Part shown: positions 7,272 to 16,508 of the stretch, one piece after another | Layout: each line of letters opens with the position of its first letter | Position numbering within the stretch: position 1 is the first letter of the stretch | Origin: Olavius algarvensis Gamma 3 endosymbiont | GTDB lineage: Bacteria; Pseudomonadota; Gammaproteobacteria; GCA-001735895 | DNA: 38,239 nt | Assembly: GCA_001735895.1 (NCBI GenBank) | Contig: DS021199.1 | Location: 449,800 to 488,038 of the forward strand | Direction of reading: 5' to 3' | Notes under the pieces: generated by a model | Database searches by the model: none | Seen by the model: only the letters and a program-made list of their open reading frames with translations | Told to the model about the DNA's origin: nothing | Translations under genes and position numbers: made by a program

Positions 7272-9333
7272 ATGTAGACAAACGCCTAACGCGCTCGCCG
7301 ACGAATCCAGTCCTTATCTGCGCCAGCATGCGGACAACCCGGTGGATTGGTTGACCTGGTCGCCGCAAGCGCTGGAATTGGCGCAACGGCAGAATAAACC
7401 GATCCTGTTGTCAATTGGCTATTCAGCCTGCCACTGGTGCCATGTAATGGCGCACGAGTCCTTCGAGGACGAGGCGACCGCGGCTCTGATGAATCGACAT
7501 TTCGTCAACATCAAGGTCGATCGCGAGGAACGTCCCGATATCGATCGCATTTACCAAACCGCGCATCAATTGATAGCGCGCCGGCCCGGCGGCTGGCCGC
7601 TGACGATGTTCCTGTCGCCGCAGGATCAACTGCCGTTCTTCGGCGGCACCTATTTCCCCGATAAACCGAAGTACGGCATGATTGCCTTCAGCGATCTGCT
7701 GCAGCGGCTGGTCGAAATCTTTCAGCGGGAGCCGGAAAAAATCAGGCAGCAGGGTCAGGCTATCCAGCAAGCCCTGATCGAAATCGAGCTGCGCGAAAAC
7801 CAGAACCGGCACGGAGCCGATATCGGCGCAGTAGCCACCTTCGAGGCTCAACTGCAAAAGGCTCATGATCCCGAATTCGGCGGATTCGGGCGAGCTCCGA
7901 AATTCCCGCAACCTGCCATTCTGCTGCAGGCATTGCAACGCGCCTTTGACAAACAAGCTACGGACCCGTTGCGCCAGGCAATCGAATTCAGTCTGCGGCG
8001 GATTGCGCTAGGCGGCATCCAGGATCATCTCGGAGGGGGATTTTTTCGTTACTCGGTGGACGATAAATGGATGATCCCCCACTTCGAAAAGATGCTCTAT
8101 GACAATGGCCAGTTATTGCAGGTGTTTGCCCAGGCATTTCGCCTAAGCGGCAAGCGGCTGTTCGCCGACGCCGTCGAGGGTATCGTTACCTGGCTCGAGC
8201 GCGATATGCGCGCTCCGACAGGCGCTTTTTACGCCGCGCTAGACGCGGATTCCGAAGCTGTCGAAGGCAAGTACTACCTGTGGAGCCCGGCGCAAGTCAA
8301 ACAGATAATCGGTGACGAACACTATCCGTCCTTCGCCTACCGTTTCGGACTCGATCAGGCCGCCAATTTCGAAGGCAAGTGGCACTTGCACGGATACCAC
8401 GACGTCGAGCAGGTAATCGAGAAACTTAAGCTGGGCGCGGAAAGCCTTCGCCGCGCGCACCAGCACGCGTCGCAACAGTTACTCGACATCCGCAACGGAC
8501 GCATACCCCCGGACCTGGACGACAAGCTGCTGACGAGCTGGAACGCATTAACGATACGGGGTCTGGCTATCGCCGCCCGCGTATTCATGTCGCAGCAATA
8601 TTTCGATATCGCCAAACGCTGCCTCAAGGCCGTGCGGCTGGAGTGCTGGCATGACGGACGCTTGCTGGCGCTCGGCAAGTCTGACGGTAAGCAGTTGCCG
8701 GGTTATCTCGATGATTACGCACAGCTGTTACAGGCGACGCTGGATTGCCTGCAGTTCGAATGGTGCGACGAAGACCTCGAGTTTGCGATCGAACTCGCGG
8801 ATCGACTGCTAGAACTGTTTGTCGACGAGCCCCATGGCGGATTTTATTTTACCGCCGCCGATCACGAAAAACTGATCCAAAGACCGAAATCGTGGCAGGA
8901 CGAAGCCATGCCATGCGGTAATGCGGTCGCTTCCCTGGCGCTGCATCGCCTGGGATTGCTGGTCGGTCGTCAGTCATATACGCAATATGCCGAAAAAGCG
9001 CTGCGGTCGGTGGCCGACAATCTCCGGCAAACACCCTTCCACGCTGCCGGATTTGTCGCCCTGCTGGAAGCGCTGCAGCAGCCCCCGCAGCAACTCATCG
9101 TGCGCGGCGACAAAGCAGGCCTGCAGCACTGGCGGAAACAGATATTACCGCGCTTAAGGCCTGACCAGTCGGCGTATTTCGTGCCGGCCGACGCTACTGG
9201 CCTACCACCGGAACTCGCGCGCAAATCGAGCACTACAGGCACCAGCGCCTGGATATGCGAAGGCTTCAGCTGCCGGGCCCCGATCGACGACCTCGATTCG
9301 GTTTTATCGTCCCTGCAACAACCGTCTCATTAG
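7272..9333 (+). CDS. DUF255 / YyaL-type thioredoxin-domain protein; start region carries a +1 shift
   Basis: An ~686-residue protein with an N-terminal thioredoxin-like domain (SIGYSACHWCHVMAHESFED, CxxC) and a long alpha/alpha barrel resembling glycan epimerases and glucosidases. The family is widespread (SPATA20 in animals) but its reaction is not established. The conserved N-terminus SSPYLRQHADNPVDW is encoded upstream of the first in-frame start candidate, GTG 7342, so that start is too late. No ATG, GTG or TTG exists in frame between the stop at 7264 and 7342. Removing the T at 7275 joins ATG 7272 in frame and gives MRQTPNALADESSPYLRQ, exactly the expected opening. As written, ATG 7272 is followed directly by TAG. 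The body (7288-9333) is intact. Confidence 0.85.
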
Positions 9334-9418
9334 CAATGCGGGACCCGCTTTGCCCCGGCGCATGACAGCGCGGCAAAAAAGCCCACCGGTTCGATCGGCA
9401 GCTACGGATAAACACTTG

Positions 9419-9781
9419 CTAAAATAACAAAACCAGGACCCAAACCGCGGCCATTAAAATAATTGCAATGGCTACCGCCGCGGAGCCCATGTCCTTGGCG
9501 CGGCCCGCAAGTTCGTGCCGCTCGAGGCCGATCCGATCGACCACCGCCTCCACCGCAGAGTTGAGTATTTCCACCAGTGGTAACAGGATTACACTCGCCA
9601 CCAGCAGCGCTTTTTCGAGACCGCCGTCACCGAGGTAAAGACCCAGCGGAATCATCAGACAGCATAACCAGACTTCCTGACGAAAAGCCTCCTCGTAACG
9701 GTAGGCGGCACCCAACCCCTGCCAGGAGTGTCTCGTCGCCCTGACGATTCGTGAAATACCTTTATTGCCCTGGTCCGCCAT
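9419..9781 (-). CDS. dgkA: diacylglycerol kinase (DgkA type)
   Basis: Small integral membrane kinase that phosphorylates diacylglycerol left from periplasmic glucan or lipid turnover back to phosphatidic acid. It has 120 residues, matching the ~121 of E. coli. Three hydrophobic helices are visible. The signature EILNSAVEAVVDR spans residues 71-83, with the catalytic-site Glu71, Asn74 and Glu78, followed by HELAGRAKDMGSAAV. It stands alone, convergent with the DUF255 gene and 112 bases downstream of gcvH. Confidence 0.96.
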   Translation of the reverse strand: MADQGNKGISRIVRATRHSWQGLGAAYRYEEAFRQEVWLCCLMIPLGLYLGDGGLEKALLVASVILLPLVEILNSAVEAVVDRIGLERHELAGRAKDMGSAAVAIAIILMAAVWVLVLLF

Positions 9782-9893
9782 TTTCAGACTAACCCGTCCG
9801 GCGACAAATTCGGCGTTAGCTGGCCTTGCGCGGCCTTGATTCCCCGTTCCCGCGTCGCGGGCGCGACCCTGCCTGGCACGGTGGATACCGGGT

Positions 9894-10283
9894 CTATTCT
9901 TCGTCGGCTATGGTTTCCGAATAGGCATCCGCATCGAGTAAATCCCCGACTTCTTCCGCATCTTCCATCGCAATCTTGTACATCCAGCCATCGCCGTATG
10001 GATCATCGTTGATTCTCTCGGGCGCACCTTCGAGCTCTTCATTGACTTCGATAACTTCGCCGCTGACCGGCGCATAAGTGTCAGAGGCCGCCTTGACCGA
10101 TTCAATGACGCCGACCGAGTCGCCCGCGGCGACCGCGCCGCCTACTTCGGGTAACTCGACGTAAACCAGGTCTCCCAGCAATTCCTGGGCATGATCCGAC
10201 ACGCCGACTGTCGCTACATTGTCCTCAATCAAGACCCATTCGTGTGAAGATAAAAACTTCAGTTCTAATGGCACTTCGCTCAT
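9894..10283 (-). CDS. gcvH: glycine cleavage system H protein
   Basis: Lipoylated carrier that shuttles the aminomethyl group between GcvP, GcvT and Lpd. It has 129 residues, the usual length. The lipoyl-lysine is Lys64 in [15 protein letters not shown], followed by the typical [10 protein letters not shown] and [13 protein letters not shown]. The start overlaps the gcvT stop by four bases (ATGA), so gcvT-gcvH is one translational unit. No gcvP is in the window; dgkA follows after 112 bases, so the P protein must be encoded elsewhere. Confidence 0.98.
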   Translation of the reverse strand: MSEVPLELKFLSSHEWVLIEDNVATVGVSDHAQELLGDLVYVELPEVGGAVAAGDSVGVIESVKAASDTYAPVSGEVIEVNEELEGAPERINDDPYGDGWMYKIAMEDAEEVGDLLDADAYSETIADEE

Positions 10284-11383
10284 TGGTGATTACCCTCGTG
10301 ATTTAACATGGACTTCCCCTCGCGCACAAAGGGAAGTTTAACAACTTCAGCTTTCAACATTTTATTGCGAACCTCGACCTCGACCTGACCAGCCGTACCT
10401 GCCGGCACGCGTGCCATGGCTATCGATTGCTGCAGAGTCGGCGAGTAGCTACCCGATGTAATTTCACCGTCGCCCAATGCGGTAACTACCCGTAAATGAT
10501 TACGCAAAACACCTTTGTCTAATAATAACAGACCAACAAAACTTTGCTGTATTCCCGCGGCCCGCTGTTGCAGCAGCGCTTTTTTACCGATGAACTCGCG
10601 ATCGTCGTCCATGGCCAGGGTCCAGCCTAATCCCGATACCAGAGGGCTGGTGGTTTCATCCATATCCGCGCCGTACAAATTCATGCCCGCTTCCAGGCGT
10701 AAGGTATCGCGTGCGCCAAGGCCACAGGCTGTAATACCAGCCGCCAGCGAGCGCTCCCAGAAGTTCGGTATCCGCTCGGCCAGCATCATGATTTCAAAAC
10801 CGTCCTCTCCGGTATATCCGGTGCGCCCAACGAAGCAGTCGTCGAATTCGGCTGCCTGAAAGCGGGCTAATTGCCGCAGGCTTTGCTGCTGGTAATCGTC
10901 GAACAGGGCAATCGCCTTGCTGCGGGCGTTTGGCCCCTGCACCGCCAGTATTGCGATATCTTCGCGAAATTTGATGACGAGACCGGCGAAACCCTGCGCC
11001 TGCCGGTCGAGCCAGGCCAGATCTTTCTCGCGCGTCGCGGAATTGATCACAAGCCGATAAAAATTATCGCGCAGGTAGTAAACAATCAAGTCGTCGATGA
11101 CGCCGCCTTGCTCATTGAGCATGCAACTGTATAACGCCTTGCCCGTAATTTTCAGCCGCGCGACGTCATTGCCGAGCAAATACTGCAAATAAGATTTCGC
11201 CGCGCCGCCGCTAACGTCGACCACGGTCATATGTGAAACATCGAACATGCCCGCATCGCCGCGCACAGCCTCGTGCTCGGCAATTTGCGACCCATAGTTG
11301 ATCGGCATGTCCCAGCCGGCGAAATCGACAATCTTGGCGCCGGCGTCGAGATGGCATTGGTAAAGCGGTGTTTTGTTTCCCAT
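10280..11383 (-). CDS. gcvT: aminomethyltransferase (glycine cleavage T protein)
   Basis: Transfers the methylene group from H-protein-bound aminomethyl to tetrahydrofolate, feeding the one-carbon pool used by ThyA and purine synthesis. It has 367 residues, close to the E. coli 364. The N-terminus [20 protein letters not shown] and [17 protein letters not shown], then [20 protein letters not shown] and [15 protein letters not shown] are all diagnostic. The 5' region (11384-11665) shows no glycine riboswitch that I can recognise. Overlaps gcvH by four bases. Confidence 0.98.
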   Translation of the reverse strand: MGNKTPLYQCHLDAGAKIVDFAGWDMPINYGSQIAEHEAVRGDAGMFDVSHMTVVDVSGGAAKSYLQYLLGNDVARLKITGKALYSCMLNEQGGVIDDLIVYYLRDNFYRLVINSATREKDLAWLDRQAQGFAGLVIKFREDIAILAVQGPNARSKAIALFDDYQQQSLRQLARFQAAEFDDCFVGRTGYTGEDGFEIMMLAERIPNFWERSLAAGITACGLGARDTLRLEAGMNLYGADMDETTSPLVSGLGWTLAMDDDREFIGKKALLQQRAAGIQQSFVGLLLLDKGVLRNHLRVVTALGDGEITSGSYSPTLQQSIAMARVPAGTAGQVEVEVRNKMLKAEVVKLPFVREGKSMLNHEGNHQ

Positions 11384-11665
11384 CGGTATTCGACCTCTCG
11401 GGTGAGGCGTGGTTCTTGGATAGCGCAGAGAATAGAGCCACTCGGCCGCGATTTAAAGTATTAATTGCAGAGCGGGCAGACTCGACCTTCGAACCAAGCC
11501 TGTTGCGCTAACGAAACCTGATGCAGATCTTAATTATCGCCGGCTCGAGCGCATCGCGCGCGGCCGATCATCCTTCGAACCTATATTACTCGCTTTTTGT
11601 TACCGCCACAGGTTAGCTGCCGCCAGATTAAAACAGGAAAAATCGTTTTAATTAAGCTGGCCCAT
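11384..11665. other. intergenic region between gcvT and the palindromic element
   Basis: No convincing gene. On the minus strand the sequence GGTTCGAAGG and a near copy (GTTCGAAGG) occur about 80 bases apart, and an 8-bp inverted repeat (ATTAAAAC at 11627-11634, GTTTTAAT at 11645-11652) with a 10-base loop precedes the mobile element. The gcvT promoter should lie here, but I cannot identify -35/-10 boxes with confidence, and the paired glycine aptamer consensus is not visible. Confidence 0.5.
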
Positions 11666-11824
11666 CTAGGGAAGCTCTGCATAAGTCATCCTGACTTAGC
11701 AGAGCACGATAAACACAAAATGCGATTTTGTGTTTATCTTCATTTTTCACTCACTTACGTGATTAAAAAATGGCGGCACATCCTTGTGCCGCAGGAACCC
11801 CTGCATTTTGCAGAGGTTCCCTAG
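11666..11824. mobile_element. IS5-like miniature inverted-repeat element (MITE), 151 bp plus CTAG target duplication
   Basis: The element runs from 11670 to 11820. The left end GGAAGCTCTGCATAA and the reverse complement of the right end GGAACCTCTGCAAAA match at 13 of 15 positions. It is flanked on both sides by CTAG (11666-11669, 11821-11824), a 4-bp target duplication. IS5 of E. coli, from memory, has ends starting GGAAGGTGCGAA and prefers CTAG-like targets, so an IS5-family relative is the likely mobiliser. There is no ORF inside. The interior folds into five hairpins end to end: 11674-11705, 11708-11738 (perfect 14-bp arms, GCG loop), 11741-11772 (imperfect), 11773-11792 (perfect 8-bp arms) and 11794-11820. 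The right-hand CTAG contains the TAG stop of the neighbouring ubiI-like gene. Confidence 0.85.
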
Positions 11825-13002
11825 GTTAAATTCTGGATTGCTTTGCGCATTATTTCGCGCTTTAAACTCGGGGCTTGGTCGACTAGTCGCATTCCCAGAT
11901 TACGTAGCCCGGTCAAGGGTTTTTGTTGCAACCCATAGATCCACTTAAGGCCGCTGAAACCCATGGTCGCCAGCCAGGTCTCGCTTTTGCGCCGGCGTTC
12001 GTAACGGCGCAGCTGCTTTTGCAGCGTCAGATCGGATCTATCAGTGAGCAGATTTGCCAATAAATCGACATCGCTGAAACCGAGATTAAGCCCCTGCCCT
12101 GCAAGCGGGTGCACGCCGTGCGCGGCATCGCCGATCAACAGCACCCGATGCTTGAGCCAGCGCTCGCAACTATGCCACCCAAGCGGAAAACTCATACGCG
12201 CACTGCTGCCAGTGACGGCGCCGAGTTTGTATTCGAAGGCCTCTCCGAGCGCGGCGCAAAAGTCGGCATCATCGGCGGCGATAATTTGCTGCGCGAATTC
12301 GTCGTCGCAGGACCAGACGATCGAACTCTGGCCATTGGCAAGCGGCAGAAATGCCAGCGGACCGGTGGCCAGAAATTTTTGCCAGGCGGTGTGTCGATGC
12401 GGCAGTTCGGTATCGACATTAGCGACGATGGCGGTTTGTTGGTAGCGTCCTTTGCGAACTTCGATTCCCGCGAGTTTACGCGTTGGTGAGTCACGACCGT
12501 CGGCGGCAATCAACAACCCCGCGTTTAAATAGGTACCCGAAGCGAGTCGTAATTCGACCCCAGACGCCTGATTGACGAGTAACTCTTCGACGCTGTCAGG
12601 CATAAACCATTCGATTCCCGCCTGCTTGTCACAGACGCGATAAAGACATTGCTGCAACAACCGGTTTTCCGCGATCGCACCCAGATTGTCGCGCGCCAGA
12701 TCAACCGCGTCGAAGGCAATGCTGGCCTGGCCGTGTTGATGCCAGATAAACATTTGTTCGTAATAGCAGACGCGCTCCCGCTGGAGCTGCTGCCAGACGC
12801 CAAGACCTTCGAGAATGGCGCGCGAAGCTGGACTAATTGCCGAAACTCGCAGGTCATAGTTCTGGCTAGACGAATCAATTTCCCGCGCCGGCATTGCCTC
12901 GACCAGCGCCACCCGAAATCCGTTACTGGCGAGGGCTTTAGCGGCGCTGGCGCCGACCATCCCGGCGCCGGCAATCACGATATCGAAATCAGTCGAGCTC
13001 AC
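11821..13002 (-). CDS. ubiI: UbiH/UbiF/VisC-family FAD monooxygenase, probably UbiI (C5 hydroxylase)
   Basis: Flavin-dependent ring hydroxylase of ubiquinone synthesis. It has 393 residues. The N-terminal FAD motif DIVIAGAGMVGASAAKAL is near residues 7-24, the DG motif AADGRDSPTRKLAGI near 166-180, and the second FAD motif GDAAHGVHPLAGQGLNLGFSD in the C-terminal third. Assignment to UbiI rests on position: ygfB-pepP-ubiH-ubiI then gcvT is the E. coli order. Its start overlaps the ubiH stop by four bases. Its TAG stop is part of the CTAG duplicated by the adjacent miniature element, so the insertion left the protein end intact but changed everything 3' of it. Confidence 0.88.
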   Translation of the reverse strand: MSSTDFDIVIAGAGMVGASAAKALASNGFRVALVEAMPAREIDSSSQNYDLRVSAISPASRAILEGLGVWQQLQRERVCYYEQMFIWHQHGQASIAFDAVDLARDNLGAIAENRLLQQCLYRVCDKQAGIEWFMPDSVEELLVNQASGVELRLASGTYLNAGLLIAADGRDSPTRKLAGIEVRKGRYQQTAIVANVDTELPHRHTAWQKFLATGPLAFLPLANGQSSIVWSCDDEFAQQIIAADDADFCAALGEAFEYKLGAVTGSSARMSFPLGWHSCERWLKHRVLLIGDAAHGVHPLAGQGLNLGFSDVDLLANLLTDRSDLTLQKQLRRYERRRKSETWLATMGFSGLKWIYGLQQKPLTGLRNLGMRLVDQAPSLKREIMRKAIQNLT

Positions 13003-14222
13003 AGATGTCCCCGCAACAGGCGATTACCGCCGAAGGTCATCCCCATGCCGGTAAATACGGCTTGAGTCTTCAGCGCAGGTAGCAAATCCAGCAACCCCAA
13101 ACCCGCGGCGCGCGCCTGATTAAACAGGGGTAGTTCGTTCGAGAACAGAGTCACCAGACCGTCGCCGTAACGGATTACCTGCCGTTGTTCGCGCAGCCGC
13201 AGAATTTCATATTCCCGCGCTATCTCTGCAATTGATTCGTTATCGAGTTTTGTCAGCTCACGGGCGGCCAGCAATTCATAAAGACAGGCGATATCGCGCA
13301 AGCCCAGATTGAAACTCTGGCCGGCAACCGGGTGCAAGGCGTTGGCGGCATTACCGATAAGCAGGCAGCGCCTCTGCTGTAGGGATTCAGCCCGGGTACG
13401 CTGCAGCGGCAGCGAAAAACGCTGGCCGACATCTTCTATCAAACCCAGGCGATAACCGAAACAATCCTGCAACTGCGCGCTGAACTCGGCGTCGTCGAGG
13501 GCGCAAATCGTCGCCGCCGGTTGCAAGTTAAGCGTCCATACGCAGGCATATAGCCTGCCGCCCAGGGGCAGCATCGCCAACGGGCCTTGCGCCGTGAAAC
13601 GCTCATAAGCGGTATCGGTTTTCGGTTGGCTGACGGCAACGTTGCTGATGACGACGGCCTGGCCGTAGTCGACACTGTGATGCTCGATGTCAAGTGCGCT
13701 GCGGGTTGGCGAGCGGGCGCCATCCGCAACCAGCGCGATGGCCGTCTCTATTTTTTTGATCCGCTTGTTTTTGCGATAGCCGATTTCGACCTTACGCGTC
13801 TGCGCCACCGATTCGAATTCGGCCTGATCTTCGAGTTGTATATTATCGGAGGTTTCGACCGCGGTCAGTAATATCCGACTCAGGGCGTTATTTTCAATTA
13901 CGTAACCGAGGGCATCGAGGTCGTAATCCTTGGCCTCGAGCCGTGTAACGCCCCAGCGCCCCCGCGCAGAAACGTGGATTCGCCGGATGGGCGCCGCTTG
14001 CGCCGCTATTTGCGACCACAACCCGAGTGCGCGAAATATTTGTACGCTACTGGCAGACAGCGCGATCGAGCGGGCATTCAAACCGCCAGACTGTTGCCGC
14101 TCCAGATCAGCCGCCTCGACGAGGGTTACCCGGCGGCCGGGATGTTGCATAACCAGGGCTGCACACAGGCCGATCAGCCCACCGCCGATGATCGAGATAT
14201 CACGCATCATCCACTCATTCAA
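12999..14222 (-). CDS. ubiH: 2-octaprenyl-6-methoxyphenol hydroxylase (UbiH, C1 hydroxylase)
   Basis: FAD monooxygenase of the same family as the next gene; hydroxylates C1 of the quinone ring. It has 407 residues. Motifs: ISIIGGGLIGLCAALVM at the N-terminus, VADGARSPTRSALDI in the middle, GNAANALHPVAGQSFNLGLRD near residue 290. The substitution of the usual GDAAH by GNAAN is typical of the UbiH subgroup. It sits between pepP (9-base gap) and ubiI (4-base overlap), the order seen in E. coli. UbiH versus UbiI is decided mainly by position and this motif. Confidence 0.92.
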   Translation of the reverse strand: MNEWMMRDISIIGGGLIGLCAALVMQHPGRRVTLVEAADLERQQSGGLNARSIALSASSVQIFRALGLWSQIAAQAAPIRRIHVSARGRWGVTRLEAKDYDLDALGYVIENNALSRILLTAVETSDNIQLEDQAEFESVAQTRKVEIGYRKNKRIKKIETAIALVADGARSPTRSALDIEHHSVDYGQAVVISNVAVSQPKTDTAYERFTAQGPLAMLPLGGRLYACVWTLNLQPAATICALDDAEFSAQLQDCFGYRLGLIEDVGQRFSLPLQRTRAESLQQRRCLLIGNAANALHPVAGQSFNLGLRDIACLYELLAARELTKLDNESIAEIAREYEILRLREQRQVIRYGDGLVTLFSNELPLFNQARAAGLGLLDLLPALKTQAVFTGMGMTFGGNRLLRGHL

Positions 14223-14231
14223 TGACAGATC

Positions 14232-15536
14232 TCAGGGGACCATCAGCGCTTCGATCTCGGTCGCCTTACGCGGCAATGCGTCGGACAGAATTTCATGACC
14301 CTGGCGCGTCACCAGCACGTCGTCCTCAATACGGATACCGATGTCCCACCATTTGCGATGCACACCGCGGCTCCTGGCCGGAATATAAACCCCCGGCTCG
14401 ATCGTCAGCACCATGCCGGGTTCGAGCAGACGCCACTGGTCGCCGACCTTGTAGTCACCGACATCGTGCACGTCGAGTCCGAGCCAGTGGCCGGTCCGAT
14501 GCATGTAAAATCTGCGATAGGCCTGTTCCTTGATCAACTTAGCCAGGGTTCCTTTCAACAGCTTGAGTTCGATCAAGCCTCGGGTGATCGCACGTACCGC
14601 GGCATTATGCGGATCGTTCCAATGGTTGCCGGGCTGTACTTTTTTAACCGCAGCCTGGTGCGCGGCGAGCACGATGTCGTAGACATCGCGCTGGGCGCTC
14701 GAATACCGACCGTTAACCGGGAAGGTGCGGGTAATGTCGGAGGCATAACCCTCGACTTCGCATCCGGCGTCGATCAATAACAGATCGCCGTCTTTTAATT
14801 CGTCATTGTTATCGGTGTAATGCAGAATACAGCCATTGGCGCCGCCACCGACGATCGACGGGTAGGCGTGGCTGGTATTGTGGTTACGATATTCGTGATC
14901 GAACTCGGCCGCGATTTGATACTCGAACTTCCCCGGAGCGCAAAGCCGCATCGCGCGCTTGTGCGCTACGACGTTAATCGCGGCGGCCTTGCGCATCAGG
15001 CGCAGCTCCTCACGGCTTTTAAAAAGCCGCATGTCGTGCAGAATATAGTCGAGCGAGACAAACTCCGAGGGCACATGCAAGCCGGCGCGCGATTGCGCCT
15101 TGATATGATTGACCCAGCCGATGAGACGCTTATCGAACTCCGCCGATCCACCCATGGTATAAAAAATGCTGTCGGTGCCTTCGAGTAAGCCCGGCAAGAT
15201 ATCGTCGATATCGTCGATCGGAAAAGAATCGTCGGCGCCATAAATTTCGACCGCACCTTCCTGCCCGGCGCGGCGACCGTTCCAGGTTTCCTTTTCCCGG
15301 TCCTTCTCCCGACAAAACAGGATATATTCACCATGTTTGCGCCCGGGTATCAATACCATTACCGCATCGGGCTCGTTGAACCCGGTCAGGTAGAGAAAAT
15401 CGCTATCCTGGCGAAACGGAAAATGCGTATCGCGATTGCGGATGATTTCGCGCGCGGACGGCAGAATCGCGATCGTATTTTTGCCCATCATTTTCATCAA
15501 TTGACTGCGGCGGCGTTTGAATTCGGTTGGTTTCAT
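14232..15536 (-). CDS. pepP: Xaa-Pro aminopeptidase (aminopeptidase P)
   Basis: Dinuclear manganese peptidase removing N-terminal residues that precede proline. It has 434 residues, near the 441 of E. coli. The N-terminal creatinase-like domain contains RDTHFPFRQDSDFLYLTGF. The catalytic domain shows all metal ligands: LLIDAGCEVEGYASDITRTF (two Asp), HRTGHWLGLDVHDVG (His), LTIEPGVYIP (Glu) and GIRIEDDVLV (Glu). The start MKPTEFKRRRSQL resembles the family N-terminus. A GGGGACAGA palindrome lies between this gene and ygfB. Confidence 0.97.
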   Translation of the reverse strand: MKPTEFKRRRSQLMKMMGKNTIAILPSAREIIRNRDTHFPFRQDSDFLYLTGFNEPDAVMVLIPGRKHGEYILFCREKDREKETWNGRRAGQEGAVEIYGADDSFPIDDIDDILPGLLEGTDSIFYTMGGSAEFDKRLIGWVNHIKAQSRAGLHVPSEFVSLDYILHDMRLFKSREELRLMRKAAAINVVAHKRAMRLCAPGKFEYQIAAEFDHEYRNHNTSHAYPSIVGGGANGCILHYTDNNDELKDGDLLLIDAGCEVEGYASDITRTFPVNGRYSSAQRDVYDIVLAAHQAAVKKVQPGNHWNDPHNAAVRAITRGLIELKLLKGTLAKLIKEQAYRRFYMHRTGHWLGLDVHDVGDYKVGDQWRLLEPGMVLTIEPGVYIPARSRGVHRKWWDIGIRIEDDVLVTRQGHEILSDALPRKATEIEALMVP

Positions 15537-15571
15537 TAATTAACTATGGCGGTTCGTTCGGTTGGGACACC

Positions 15572-15597
15572 GGGGACAGACCTTTAGCTCTGTCCCC
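15572..15597. repeat. GGGGACAGA palindrome, copy 1
   Basis: GGGGACAGA and its complement TCTGTCCCC flank an 8-base spacer. It lies in the 91-base gap between ygfB and pepP, inside the probable operon. Same outer arms as the copies at 19429 and 22408, so it belongs to a REP-like family; such GGGGACAGA palindromes are, as I recall, common in gammaproteobacteria near IS200-like/RAYT transposases. No such transposase is in the window. Confidence 0.8.
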
Positions 15598-15627
15598 CTC
15601 GAAGAGATCAACGGGATAATTCCACCC

Positions 15628-16170
15628 TCAATGCACGGTTGATGCGGGCGTTATCGGATTCAGCGTTTGGTACAACAACAAGGTTGCCACACGCATATGT
15701 TCGGCAATTTCGGTAAACTGTAATTCGGCTTCATCGCTACTTTCCTCGTCATGGCTGAGCTTACTGATTTCGAGCAGGTCTGACAAACACTCACGACCCT
15801 CATCGTCGAGTCTATCGTTGCCGGCAAGACCCGTAACGCCGACGCCATAGAGAAATCCCTGGCACCAGTTGGCCAATCCCAGCAGGCGCATGCCAAAATC
15901 GTAACTTTCGTCGGGTAACAGCAATTCCAGATTCAGATCTTCGTTACTCAATTGTTCGCGGGTCAGGCGATAAAGCTGTTCCAGTACCGCAAGTTGCTCT
16001 CCCGCCAATACATTACCCTCGTCGGGCAACTGCTCCAGTGTATGGCTCAACCAGGTCGCGTGTAAGGCATCTTCGAGCAACAACGCACACAAAGTGCCAT
16101 GTGATTCGGCCGCATCGGCAGTCGCGCCCAGGTTTTCTAAAGCGGTTTGCACCTGGTCAAAATCGAGCAT
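15628..16170 (-). CDS. ygfB: UPF0149 family protein (YgfB)
   Basis: 180-residue, mostly helical, acidic protein of the UPF0149/YgfB family. Recognisable features are the N-terminal helix, TLCALLLEDALHATW, the centrally conserved NWCQGFLYGVG near residues 101-111, and an acidic stretch SHDEESSDEAELQF followed by the closing helix MRVATLLLYQTLNP. In E. coli ygfB is the first gene before pepP-ubiH-ubiI and divergent from zapA; the same order holds here. The molecular function is not established; in Pseudomonas the homologue has been connected with regulation of AmpC expression. Confidence 0.9.
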   Translation of the reverse strand: MLDFDQVQTALENLGATADAAESHGTLCALLLEDALHATWLSHTLEQLPDEGNVLAGEQLAVLEQLYRLTREQLSNEDLNLELLLPDESYDFGMRLLGLANWCQGFLYGVGVTGLAGNDRLDDEGRECLSDLLEISKLSHDEESSDEAELQFTEIAEHMRVATLLLYQTLNPITPASTVH

Positions 16171-16277
16171 TGTAGAAATCCCACAGATTCGTATAATTTT
16201 TGCATTCTAGCACCCGTGGGTGTCGGCAAAAACAACTGCATGTTGACCTGCGCGACCTAAGGCCCGATGATTGCACT

Positions 16278-16508
16278 ATGGACTCAGATAAAAACGTATA
16301 TACAGAAGACGACCTCCGGCAGCTCGAGCAGCGTATCGACGAACTGATCGAGACCGTCGGTTCTCTCAAACACGAAAATACCAGCCTGAAACAGCAAAAA
16401 GACAAGCTGGTCAGCGAACGCTCTCAACTGATCGAGAAGACCGAAATGGCGCGCAGCCGGGTTGAAGCGATGATTTCCCGCTTAAGATCACTCGAACTAG
16501 GCTCATGA
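16278..16508 (+). CDS. TIGR02449/ZapB-like small coiled-coil protein
   Basis: A 76-residue protein predicted to be one continuous coiled coil from about residue 8 to 70, with leucine-rich heptads (LRQLEQRIDELIETV, ENTSLKQQKDKLVSER). ATG 16278 is used because the coil begins right after it; a longer frame from 16200 is non-conserved. Its stop overlaps the zapA start (ATGA at 16505). Small coiled-coil proteins encoded just before zapA are widespread in gammaproteobacteria and are thought to act like ZapB at the divisome; that role is inferred from context. Confidence 0.85.
   Translation: MDSDKNVYTEDDLRQLEQRIDELIETVGSLKHENTSLKQQKDKLVSERSQLIEKTEMARSRVEAMISRLRSLELGS

Noticed and set aside
7342-9333. 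GTG 7342 as the real start of the DUF255 gene
   Set aside because: The conserved SSPYL and QHA-NPVDW segments lie upstream of it in the same frame, so it would truncate the fold.
11384-11665. Glycine riboswitch in front of gcvT
   Set aside because: The conserved aptamer sequences were not found on the minus strand by eye; absence of evidence only, a covariance search would decide.
11666-11824. Tandem intrinsic terminators or integron attC-like site
   Set aside because: The matching ends and CTAG flanks are better explained by a miniature transposable element; there are no T-runs after the stems and no integrase core sites.
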